64,000 nt of DNA. It comes from Thraustochytrium sp. TN22. Lineage: Eukaryota; Sar; Bigyra; Thraustochytrida; Thraustochytriidae. The notes under the pieces were generated by a model that was not told where the DNA came from, searched no databases, and saw nothing but the letters and a program-made list of their open reading frames with translations. The translations under genes were made by a program, and so were the position numbers. This document shows, piece after piece, positions 53,405 to 63,281 of this stretch; positions within the stretch are counted from its first letter, which is position 1; each line of letters starts with the position of its first letter. The stretch spans positions 9,710-73,709 of the forward strand of contig JABLUY010000101.1 of NCBI GenBank assembly GCA_013306675.1, written 5' to 3'.

Positions 53405-53452
53405 CAGGCCAGGCTCGGGCGCTCACTGCAGGCCAGGCTCGGGTGCTCACTG
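53405..53452. repeat. 24-bp tandem duplication
   Basis: Two copies of a unit containing aggccaggctcggg and ctcactg, one mismatch. Confidence 0.85.
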
Positions 53453-53701
53453 AAGTCATTGCGGTCTCAATCTCTAGCTGGCTAGGTAGCTAGGGTCCCT
53501 TACTATTACTCTAGAGCTAGCCTGGAGCTGGCCTGGCGAACGGAACATTCCGTCCACTGTGTGCCACTGACGCCCCCGTTGCGGTTCCGTTGGGGTATCC
53601 GGTGGAAGTAGCACCGGACTCCACTGTGCAGTTCTCTGCTGGCGAAAGGTGGCCGGCCGGCCGGCGGGCAGGCAGGCTACGCACATGCATGTATTTACAT
53701 G

Positions 53702-53815
53702 GCGTTGCGATGCGTTGTGATGCGTTGCATTGCGTTGCGTTGTGTTGCGTTGCGTTGTGTTGCGTTGCGTTGTGATGCGCGTTGTAATGCGATGCGATGC
53801 GTTGCGATGCGACGG
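53702..53815. repeat. GCGTT/GCGAT minisatellite
   Basis: About 20 imperfect 5-bp units of gcgtt, gtgtt, gcgat and tgatg type. Confidence 0.85.
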
Positions 53816-54171
53816 TGACGCAACGGGATGCGATGCGTTGCAACTTCGCACTGTCTTGCCTTGGTCTGTTGCCTCGAATACGTTTCCACTGCACTGTAGC
53901 GCACTGTGGCTGCACGCGCCCGCTTGGCTCGCCTCTTCGAGTTCCACGCGGCGCTCGCCGGATTTCTGGCGAGTTGCTTGAGAGGCTGCGCGAGCGAGCA
54001 TGGAAAGACGCGCCGCAAACCCCTTTCTTTCCGGGCGTGGCGTCGAGGCCGCGACAACCCGGGGCAAAGCAGGCAACAGGACAGGCAGGGAGCTAGGCCA
54101 ACCGGAGCCCGACTTCACCTTGCGAGCTAGCTGGCCGCCGCTCCGCTTGAGGCGCGAGACGAGCGAGCCAG

Positions 54172-56381
54172 ATGCAGGCCGCCGAGATGGGCGATATGAT
54201 CTCGGATATGTGGTCCGCTGACGTGAAGCAGCGCGTGCTGTCGGAGATTGTTTCGTCGGAGCTTGTTTCGAGTACCAAGGTGGTCTCGCAGGGCGTGGCC
54301 GGTGCCCGGCTGTGTACTTTTGCTTGCAGCATTGCGCTCCTCGTGTTCTACGCCTTCCAGTGGCGCGCGGGTCGCTGCAACCACCATCCCATCTACGTGC
54401 AGTTTGTGACCTTTTGTGTCTACGTGCTCTCCTGCTTCGGCACCACGGACTTCCTGTACATTCCCATCGAGGACCACAATGGCGTCGTCTTTGACCTCGC
54501 AATTGGCCGCTACCTCTTCTGGATGAGTAAGTCAACTCGGGCCTATGGTCTGCCGTCGTCACCTGGCCTTTGCTTTCCGGTATACTGATGCGCCCGCTCC
54601 CTGACACCTCTCGCAGCTACCTGCCCTGTGATCATTTCCAACGTAAACGTGCTGCTCAACATCATGACCCCCGACGATATTGAGCTGCCTAAAATCACAT
54701 TCATGATGGTGGAGGATATCGTCATGATCGCCTTCGGTGTGCTTGCGGCCATGCAAAAGAATCTCATGCTCAAGATCGTCTTCAACGTGCTCTCCTACCT
54801 CGTCAGCGTAAGTTTCTTCAGCACTCGTTCGCCCGAGTCTGTTTCGTGTGAAGTGCCCAAAACCACGAAAAATGCACTGTCACACCCCACGAGCAGACAA
54901 GCTGACCTACCTTCTCGCACTTGACTCAGTTTCTTCTGGCTTGGGATCTGTACAAGCAGATGCAGGAGAAGAAGAAGTTCTTCGCCAACCACGAGCGCTG
55001 CTGGGAGTGGGTGGTCTTCACCATGATCTGGTTCTACTGCTCCCAGTCGCTCTTCATCGTCCTGTACGCGGTGGGCCCGCCCTGCTTTGCCTGGATGGGC
55101 TCGGACGGCGATCGCATTGGCCACAGTGTCGGCGACCTTCTGGCCAAGAACCTCTTCGGCTTCCTCGTCTGGTACGTCCGCTTCGTTGTGCTTGACCCGT
55201 ACGTGAGGCGCATCCGCGGTGCTCGGGCTGTGTCGCCGTATGCGCACAAGAACCTCGTCACTTCCGGCGACACGCACAAGGATTCCTTCGTCTTGCGCAA
55301 GCATCTCAAGAAGGAGAACAAGTTCGGCGTGCGTGGCCCGCGTGTCCTCGTGATTGAGCCGCGCATCGAGCTGCAGCGTCTTTTCATGTTTCTCCTGCGT
55401 GAGGCCGGCATTGAGGGCGAGATTGCCTTCGATCTGCACTCTGCGACCAAGGTCATCAAGCGCGATGCCCTCACGCACTACGATGCGGTCATCCTGAACA
55501 TGGCAGTCGCTTTCGAGAACCGCTCCGACACTCAGAAGTTCCGCATGCACTTCCGCTGCAAGCCGTTCTACCTCCCGGTCCTCGGCTACTGCTTCGAGGA
55601 GGAGAGCTACGGTCCGCTCATCGAGCGCGAGGAGACCGAGCGCATGCTCGCGGACGGCTTCGTGCGCCACGTGCTCGACGAGGCCCACCTCTTCGACGTT
55701 CTTGCCCACTGGCGCGAGGCCTCCACGCATTGGCGCGAGATCGACGACTCTGCTGACATGGAGCGCCGCCTGCACCAGAACGTTCAGGGTGTTCACATGT
55801 CTCCGGTGATCGAGGACGACATTGGCGGCGTCAGTCTGGTGGACGGCTCTCACACGGACGACAACGAGATTTTCGAATCTGACGGTCATTCTGACGAGGC
55901 TAGCCTTTCCGGTTTTCCGCCCCCGGCCAGTCCTCCCGATAGCAAGCCCTCCCGCGCCCCACCCGCCAACCCGAGCACCCGCCCCCCCGGATCCAGCCGT
56001 GACACTTCCTCTGTGCACAGCACTGAGAACGCTCGCATCTCGCTCCGCCGCAAGAGCGCCTTTGAGGTCATGAACGAGAACCTTCGCCGCCAGCTTAAGC
56101 AGGAGGAGTCCACCTTCAACCGCCTTGCTCAGCAAGGCCACCACCACGCCGAGGACCACAACCCCGCTGAGACGCAGCAGTACCATGCTCCCCACCAGGA
56201 CCACGTCTCTCACCATCCGGCCCAGCTCGGCGGCGCGCCCACCGGCGCCGGCGCCGCTAACACGCCCGGCCCCATGATGACTGACGGCACCGACCATGAG
56301 GACGACCTCGATGACCTCGAAGAGGACGAGTCGGCCCCCAAGCGGCGCTCCAGCCTCATCATCAAGGGCTCCATGATGTAA
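54172..56381 (+). CDS. Channelrhodopsin-type microbial rhodopsin B fused to a receiver-like domain
   Basis: Exons 54172-54526, 54617-54807 and 54930-56381 (introns 90 and 122 nt, both GTAAGT...CAG) encode 665 residues. Helix 1 contains IALLVFYAFQ, very close to ChR2 ILLLMFYAYQ. Helix 3 across intron 1 reads RYLFWM-TTCPVIISN (Arg113, Trp117, Cys121, Pro122). Helix 4 has MMVEDIVMIAFG with Asp152, matching the ChR2 Asp156 partner of the cysteine. Helix 7 reads HSVGDLLAKNLFG with Asp251 and retinal-binding Lys255. Helix-2 glutamates are Thr/Ser/Thr and the helix-3 carboxylate is Phe116, as expected for an anion channel. Helix 6 is odd: SQSLFIVLYAVGPP, so the usual Trp and Pro are Gln221 and Ile225. 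A receiver-like domain (~320-430, RVLVIEPRIELQRLF, DAVILNMAVA, FYLPVLGYCF) lacks its phosphorylation residues. The tail is Pro/His/acidic. Confidence 0.9.
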
Positions 56382-57271
56382 GGCAAGAAGCAAGCATTTT
56401 TAGAGTAAGGTCTCAAAGTCTCCTCGCTCTTCTTTTCTCTCTCTCGTCTCTCTGTCTCCGTCTGTCTGTCTGTCTCTCTCTCTCTCTTCCCTTCTTGTCG
56501 TCAATGCGAGGCCCGGAAGCGAGCCTGATGATGAGAGGTCAGAGAAAAGAATTTGTCCCACCTGAGGTGGCCCGGGCCTGTCAGGTTCTTAGAACTTAGT
56601 AGCCGGCTTCTGGATGCCTGCCCTGGCCTGGCCCGCCAGTGCGCCCCCAGCGAGATCCTCCATGCCAATGACCAAGGCATACGCTGTGACAGGCTAGCGC
56701 TCGCGCCGGCAAGCTGGTTGCCACCAAGCAAGAAGAATGGTCAGAAAGACTGTGAATTTGGTTTTTGCCACCCTGGCCGGGGGACAGAGAGGAGACTGCC
56801 GCTGGCCGGTGCATTCTGTGCGCGGGAGATGGCGAATGACCCACGGCAGGCCGGCCCCGTCTTGCAGGCTGTCTGTCTGTCTGGCTGGCTGCCGGGCTGA
56901 CTGAATGGCCGTCGGCTGAAAGCAGTGTTTGATAACTTTCTTGGTGGTAAAGTTACCCGGGTCTGCACAGTGCGGTGCGACAACCGAGGGAGTCGAATCG
57001 CATGTGCGCGCGGCCGAGAGGGAGCTTGCTCAGCACGGGACACCGCAGCTTGGCACAGCGACACACGAGGGTGGGAGAGAAAGTCAAGAGCAAGAGCCAT
57101 CGGTTCTCTTTCTCACCCTCGGCGTACGCGCGCGCGCGTTGGCAGACCCGCATGCACGCGTGGTTCGGTTTTCTCTCGAAGCGAGCAAGCAAGAAGCGCG
57201 GCTTGACCCAAGCTCGTGATCCATCGTCACCTCGTGCGGCGAGGCGATAAGCGCAGCAGCGCTAACACACC
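56382..57271. other. Intergenic region
   Basis: 890 bp between two plus-strand genes. A CT/TCTG-rich stretch (about 56428-56490) is in the 3' region of rhodopsin B. No conserved ORF; must include the promoter of the 4-TM gene. Confidence 0.5.
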
Positions 57272-58027
57272 ATGGGCTCCGATGCGGTCGTCGTCGATAG
57301 CGCCACGGTGCCCGAATCGCCTGGCGTGGTGAGCGTGGAGGAGGACTCTGGCACGCCGGAGGTGGACGGCTATGTGGACACCAGCCCGCCAGCGGTGCCG
57401 GTGCCAGCGGCTGCCCCGAAGGCTAAGAGCCGCGGTTTCCGTGGCAACGCAACATCATCCACGGGGCTCGTCGCCACCCTCGGCCTGCAGCCGACAACGC
57501 CTGCCCAGGCCGACGCCCTCGTCAAGCGTACAATGATCCTGCGAGGCGTGCAGTGCCTGCTCGCCCTCTTGGCACTGGCCCTGGCTGCTGCTGACAAGGA
57601 TTTTGTCGGCCTGAGCGGCGTTGATTGGGGCGTGGCCTGTGCGGCGCTCGCCTTTGCCTTCGCGCTTGCGCAGGTGGCCTTGAGCCTGCTGACGCTGTCC
57701 GCCGGGAAGCGCAATGACGTTGTCGTCAAGGCGCTCGTGGTCTCTGGCATCGCAGGGGACCTGCTCTTCTCCTATCTGGTGATGTCGTCCTTCTCGACCG
57801 TCGCGACAATCTCCGCACTCTGCGTTCCGATCAACATTAACACCGGCACGACGACCTACGTGCAGTCCTGCTCGACGATCCGGGCCGCGGCCGCCTTTGG
57901 CTTCTTCCTCTTTGCCTCCTTCGTCGCCGCTCTGCCGTTTTCCATGGCAATCTTCGTGCGTCGCGAGCTGCTTCCCGAGGATGCGCGTGCCACGCTGCGT
58001 CACGACGAGAACGACATTGGCGTGTAA
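57272..58027 (+). CDS. Four-transmembrane CASP/MARVEL-like protein 2
   Basis: 251 residues. A ~85-residue acidic and Pro-rich N-terminus precedes four helices at about 90-110, 118-142, 152-180 and 208-235. Recognisable stretches are MILRGVQCLLALLALAL, LLTLSAGKRNDVVVKALVV, SGIAGDLLFSYLVMSSFS and AAFGFFLFASFVAALPFS. They line up with the helices of the protein at 47129-48232 (RVVQGVLSLI, FLTLGTRNSDRLS, GGIADPILMVLSL, AAFAFFTWVALVY), so I regard them as paralogues. The short C-tail is acidic. It follows rhodopsin B on the same strand, as its paralogue follows rhodopsin A. The function is unknown; membrane-domain organisation is inferred from topology. Confidence 0.72.
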   Translation: MGSDAVVVDSATVPESPGVVSVEEDSGTPEVDGYVDTSPPAVPVPAAAPKAKSRGFRGNATSSTGLVATLGLQPTTPAQADALVKRTMILRGVQCLLALLALALAAADKDFVGLSGVDWGVACAALAFAFALAQVALSLLTLSAGKRNDVVVKALVVSGIAGDLLFSYLVMSSFSTVATISALCVPININTGTTTYVQSCSTIRAAAAFGFFLFASFVAALPFSMAIFVRRELLPEDARATLRHDENDIGV

Positions 58028-58154
58028 GAAGTGATGGTATTGTAAAGAAGATCCCTTCGATAATCACTCCTTCGTCCTGGTCGCTGCGAGCAACTTTCCG
58101 TGAGGCCTAACTCTCTCGCAAGGTCGCGCTTAGGCGCGCGCACACTTTCTTCCA

Positions 58155-60192
58155 TCACTTGGACGCCGCTGGCAAAGAGAACTTGTCGGAGGCCTCGCCC
58201 TTTGCCGCTGCAACCGCCGCACCCACGTTGCCGCGCGGACGCTTGGCGCGCATCATCTCGTCGATGTCGCGCTGCGTATAAAAGTGAGGCGCAATCTCCA
58301 GGAGCCACTCTGGCTTGATGACGAGGATCTGCCGCATGTACTCTTGCTTGGTGCGCTGAAGCTGGTGGTAGAGCACGAGCTTCGGGAGCGGGTCGCGCTT
58401 GTGCAGGCTGCTCGAGGGATGCACATGCACGGCGTAATGGTCCTTGACCGTCTTGTAGGTGCCGTCCTTTTGCAGCTTGGCGGTGTGGAAGAAGTAGCCC
58501 GCCGTGACGGCCTTGCGAAGGTGGTCCGCGTCTGAGCTGGAGGTACGCTGCAGCTCGACCCGGTCGCACAGGTCGGCAAGCTGATCGCGCACGTCGCGCG
58601 CGCGGCGCATGCTTCGCACCTGCACAAAGTTCTCGTAGCACCATGCGGCGCTGAAGTTTGTCGCCGCCCATTGATCATACACAGCCTTGAGCACCATGTG
58701 GTCGCCAAAGGCGCCGTCGCCTTGCGCAAAGGTCTTGCGCGCCGTGTCCGCGTGCACCGCCTTGTCAGGCGGGCGATAAAAGACTGAGGCATTCACGTCC
58801 AGCATTGCGGATACGGTGAGTGCCTCCTCGACGCAGCCGTAGTGCTCTGCAGCCAGGAGCATCTTGGAGAGCATCGGGTCGCCTGGGAACTCGGCCATGC
58901 GGCGGCCCAGCTTGGTGAGCTCGCCTTTGTCAGTGAGCGCGCCCAAGGCATAGAGCTGCTGTAAGCAGCGGATGAGAGCCTCCGGCGGTGGCGGGTCCAT
59001 AAAGTCGAAGCCGATGAGGTCGTGGATGCCGAGGCTCTTGAGCGTGAGCACGACGGAGATGAGGTTACTTCGTTGGATCTCCGGAACCGTGTTCTCCTCA
59101 AGCTCGTGCTTGAACGACCACGCCGTGTAGAGCCGAAAACACTTGCCGGGCGCCGTGCGGCCGGCGCGGCCTGCGCGCTGCTGAGCTCCGGCTTGCGAGA
59201 CGGGCGTCACCATGAGCGAGTCCATGCCCGTGCGCGCGTCGTAGCTTGTCTGCTTGCAGAATCCCGTGTCGATCACGTAGCAGATGCCATCGATGGTGAG
59301 GGAGGTCTCGGCGATGTTGGTTGCTAGCACCACCTTGCGTGCCCCGCGCGGGGTAGGCACAAATACCTTGGCCTGCTCCTCGCTCGGCAGCGACGCGTAA
59401 ATGGGACAGATCAGCAGCTCCTTGATGCGCCCGCCCAGTCCGCGCGTGCGCTGCACGAGCGCGTCGCGCGCCGCCTCAATCTCCTCTTGGCCCGTGAAGA
59501 AGATCAGGATGTCACCTGGTGTGGGCTCGCTAATGTGGATCTGCAAAGTGGTCACCACCGCGGCGTCCAGGTAGTCTGCCTCCGGCGCCTTGGTGTGCAT
59601 GATGTCCACCGGGTACCGACGGCCGGGGATGTTGAAGATGGGCGCGCCGTCAAAATAGGCCGCGAACTTTTGCGCATCCAGTGTGGCGCTCGAGACGATC
59701 ACACGCAGATCCTTGCGGTGACGCGCAATGTCTTTGATAAGACCAAAGAGGATATCCGTGTTCAGCCCGCGCTCGTGCGCCTCGTCGATCATCATGGCAC
59801 TGTAGTCCGCCAGGTCGGGCGACGTCATGAACTCGCGCAGGAGCATGCCATCCGTCATGTACTTGATGAGCGTGCGATCCGATGTGCAGTCTTCGAAGCG
59901 GATCGCATAGCCGACCTCCCGCCCCAGCTTAACGTCCATCTCCTGCGCGACGCGAGCCGCCACGCTCATGGCCGCCACGCGCCGCGGCTGCGTGCACCCA
60001 ATCTTGCCCAGCTCCGAGTACCCGGCTTCGTGGATATACTGCGGGATTTGGGTTGTCTTGCCGGACCCGGTCTCTCCCACTACGATGAGGACCTGATGAT
60101 CTTTAATCGCACGCAAAAGCTCCTCGCGATACGGGAAGATTGGCAACGAAGCACGCACCTCCTGCATGGTCTTCGTCTTGTTCTCCTCTTCG

Positions 60193-60224
<32 letters not shown>

Positions 60225-61613
60225 CGACGACGTCCCTGCTGTCGCCGCCTGCTCCGACTCCGTCGCGCTGCGCGCCCCGCGCCACGCCGTCTTGGTGCCG
60301 GGAAGCCCTTTCTTGCTGCTTACAAAGTCGATCTCGCTCGCACGAATAAGCTCGTACGCCTGGTCGGCTGCAGACTCGAGACTGCTGTCGGCAGAGGGGA
60401 TCGCCGCGGCACCCGCGGCGCCGCGCGCGACCTTGGTCTGCTGCTCCTCCCAGACTTCGTGCTCCGTCTTGCCGCGCTGCGAGTCGTCATGGTACCGCTG
60501 AGTGAGGAGTGCCTCGCGACGTTTCGCGTCGACGCGGCCCTCCTCGTCCGCGTACGAGTCCGGCAGCTGGTAGAACTCACCCTCGCGTTCACGCTGGATG
60601 TTCTTGCGGCCCTCCACGAGCCGCAGGAGCTCTTTGCGAGCCTCCAGGTCACGCTTCTCCTTGTCGGTAAGCTTCGCTCCATCAAACAGCATCTCCTCGT
60701 CCTGGATGCTTGCCTTGAGAAGCTTGAGCTCCCGATCCTCGCGCTTTTGCAAGTACGCGTAGCGCGACTCTTGCCGGAGCTCTTCCACCGTGAACTCGCT
60801 GCGCAGCCGCTCGCTCTCGCTCTGGATCTCCTTAAGCTTCTTCTCGTGCTTCTCGCGCTCCTTCTCGGCGGCGCGCCGCTTCAGGCGCTCGCCCTCCTCT
60901 TTGCCATCCGCGCCGCTGCCCACGAAGGCATGAAATTCGCGCAGCTTGCGTTCGTGCTCAGTCTCCTTCGCAGAGGAGCCCTCCTCCTTGTCCGCATTGT
61001 CTCCGCTGGGGCTGGGCGCCCCTTCTGCTCCTTGGTCCACTTCCTCGTCCTCTTCGTCCTCGCTGCGGTCGCCAGGGATCACCACGGGCAGGTCTTCTTC
61101 TGCGAATCCATCCTCGGTCGGCGCATGAAGTCGCTCAGCGCGCGCCTCACGGCGCTCTCGCCGGCGCTCCTCGCGGCTGCTTGCCTTGGCATCCTCGTCC
61201 TCGTCCCCTTCGGAGCCATCGCGCCTAGACGACCTGGACTTCTTCTTGTTTTTCTTCTCCTTCTTCTCCTTCTTCTCTTTGCGCTCGCGCTTACGTTTGC
61301 GATCCGTGTCCACGCCTGGGTCATCCAGCACCAGGCTGTAGGACCCAGCACTCGCCGCAGGATCGGCGCTTTGGCTCACGTTGCTGCTGCTGCTGCTGCT
61401 GCTGTTGCCGCGTCCCGTGCGCGCCAGAAGCGCCTCAGCGAAGCGATGCGTGCGCGCGTCTCGCGGAAAGTCGTACGCCTGCAGCTGCCGCACGACATCC
61501 GCCGCGCTGCTGGCGGACCTGCCCAGCGCCAGCACGAAGTCCTCCGCCGCGCGCTCGCTAAAGCCCAGGAGCGAGTGCAGCTCGTCGCTCACCCACCGCC
61601 GATCGCTCGCCAT
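58155..61613 (-). CDS. DHX16: DEAH-box spliceosomal helicase DHX16/Prp2
   Basis: 1,152 residues from the ATG at 61613. The N-terminus [20 protein letters not shown] matches DHX16 (RWVQDELHSVLGLSER), which separates it from DHX8, DHX15 and DHX38. A charged linker (about 90-440) precedes the helicase core: [46 protein letters not shown] and QRAGRAGR. The winged-helix, ratchet and OB-fold regions follow to the C-terminus ([20 protein letters not shown]). Prp2 remodels the activated spliceosome before the first transesterification. The linker is rich in Lys/Glu and Ser, and a poly-Ser run is encoded at about 61385-61405. The open frame upstream of this ATG is low-complexity Gly/Arg and probably untranslated. 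Confidence 0.95.
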
Positions 61614-61679
61614 CCTCGCCCTCGCGCCGAGCCGCGCCGCGCCGCGCCGCGCAGTCTGCCGCAACCGTGTGCCGCCGCG

Positions 61680-61714
<35 letters not shown>

Positions 61715-61966
61715 TGTTGCGGCGCAGGAGCGGCACGCCGCGTTCGGGTTCTGCCACTGCTGCTCCACGGCGCGCGGGTGGTGGGTGCGGCGGGCCGCCT
61801 GACCCGCACGGCGCGGCGCACGGGTACGAGCGCGAGCCGATGAGCGAGCAACTTGAAGCGAAGGGACAATTTCCGGTTTGATTACATCAGCTCGGCTCAG
61901 CTCTGTGAGCGAGCGCTGCGCAGCGCGGTGCGCGGCGGGGCAAGCTCAATCATGACGTGTGAATGA

Positions 61967-63281
61967 CTATTTGGCGGCGCTCATGAGCCCCCAGAGCGAC
62001 TGCACCGTGACGCCCGGAGGCATGGGCTGCACGGCGAGGCCGAGACGAGGGTCGAAGACGGGGCGGCGGTCGTCGACGGCAGACTCGGGGTTGCGCGGGC
62101 CGGCGCCGTCGTCGTCGTTGTCGTCGGCGTCCGGCTCGCCGGCCAGGTAGGCTTCCGGGCCCTTGGGCGCGGCGGAGAAGGACGCAGGAACGAAGTCATC
62201 GGCGTCTTCGTCGAGGCGCAGGTCCTCCTCGACAGGCTTCTCGGTAACGTGCGCGAGCTGCTCCGGAGCCGCCTCCGTCACCACCCGGACACCAAAGTCG
62301 GGCGAGCGAAAGAAGACCCCGTGCAGGTTCCGGATGGTCTCCGCGGTACGCTGGAGGCGGTCCCTGGGGTCGATGCGGAAGCCAAGCGTGTAGCTGCCGC
62401 CTGTGGGCATGGTCTCAATGACGAGCGCGTCGCCGAAGCGGGAGTCGTTGATGGCAATGCGCATAATCTGCACGTACGGGATGCTCACGTTAAAGTTGTT
62501 GGCCAGGTCCGCGAACCAGACGAGGCGGATGTTGGTCACCACGAGCGTCCCGAGACTGCCCTGTTCGGAGGAGAGGTTCCACACGCCCGTGAGGCTCTGA
62601 TAGATCTCCTCGCCCGGCAAGATGCGCAGCGACTTGTCCTTGACGATGGCCCCGCGCAGCCGAAGCTCGCGGTACAGGGTTGTGGTCTCATAGGCCCTGT
62701 GCGCGTTGGGGTTTGCACCGTTACCACCGTGCGGGTTGGGTTAGATGGCGAATTGCACTCTGCGCGGGGACGGAAGCGCGAACGTACTTGTGGACAGCGA
62801 GGACCGTGGTGAAGAGCCGAGGACTGTTGTTTACGAGCGATGTGAAGATGAACTCGTATCGCTCGCCCTCGTAGGTGCATGTGAGGAAGAGCGCCCGTGT
62901 GACGCCGCGCAGCTTGGAGCTGGCCTTTTTGACACGCAGCTTGGTGACGACCTTGTAGCCGATACTGAGGTTGGTCCGGTGATGCTTGTGCGCGATCCAC
63001 TGAATGCGCAGGTTCGTCACGAAGAGGCTGCCTCGCATGCCATTGTTCCCCTTGGTGTCCTCCACCGAGTTGATCGAGTCCAGCACGCGCTCGCCCTTGC
63101 GCGGCTTGAACGCCCTGCGTCACGTCGCGCAGCGCAGCGCCGCGTCGCTCGCGCGCGTCAGTCTCTCTCCGGCGGGCTCGCACCGGCCGCCCAGCAGCCG
63201 CTGGCAGGCGACCTACCTGAGCGCCGCGTCGAACCGCAGCTCCCTGTCCTGCCACAGCTCCTCCTCGCCGCCCAGCTCCAT
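61967..63281 (-). CDS. BBS5: Bardet-Biedl syndrome 5 protein, BBSome subunit (three exons)
   Basis: Exons 63217-63281, 62788-63114 and 61967-62696, joined through introns of 102 nt (GTAGGT...CAG) and 91 nt (GTACGT...CAG), give 373 residues. BBS5 binds phosphoinositides and helps the BBSome carry membrane proteins in and out of cilia. Exon 1 encodes LWQDRELRFDAAL. Exon 2 has KGERVLDSINSVEDTKGNNG, GSLFVTNLRIQW and FIFTSLVNNSPRLFTTVLAV (first PH-like domain). Exon 3 begins KAYETTTLYRELRLRGAI and contains ILPGEEIYQSLTGVWNLSSE, LVVTNIRLVWFADL and FNVSIPYVQIMRI (second PH-like domain). The splice joins match human BBS5 without gaps. The last ~90 residues are an acidic extension. Only these exons give the family sequence. 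Confidence 0.93.

Larger units (their letters stand above)
52351..54171. promoter_or_regulatory. Intergenic region between the two divergent rhodopsin genes
   Basis: 1.8 kb holding both promoters. It contains a palindromic CTAG tract (53312-53384), a 24-bp tandem duplication (53405-53452) and a GTTGC-rich minisatellite (53702-53815). No ORF here shows a conserved motif. Confidence 0.6.

Noticed and set aside
53474-54607. 377-codon minus-strand open frame between and over the rhodopsin genes
   Set aside because: Translation of minisatellites (Asn-Ala-Thr-Gln runs) and antisense of rhodopsin B exon 1.
50211-56381. Assignment of the rhodopsins as proton pumps or GPCRs
   Set aside because: The pump counterion (BR Asp85) is Tyr/Phe, and sequence similarity runs along ChR2 helices with D-x3-K in helix 7, which GPCRs do not share.
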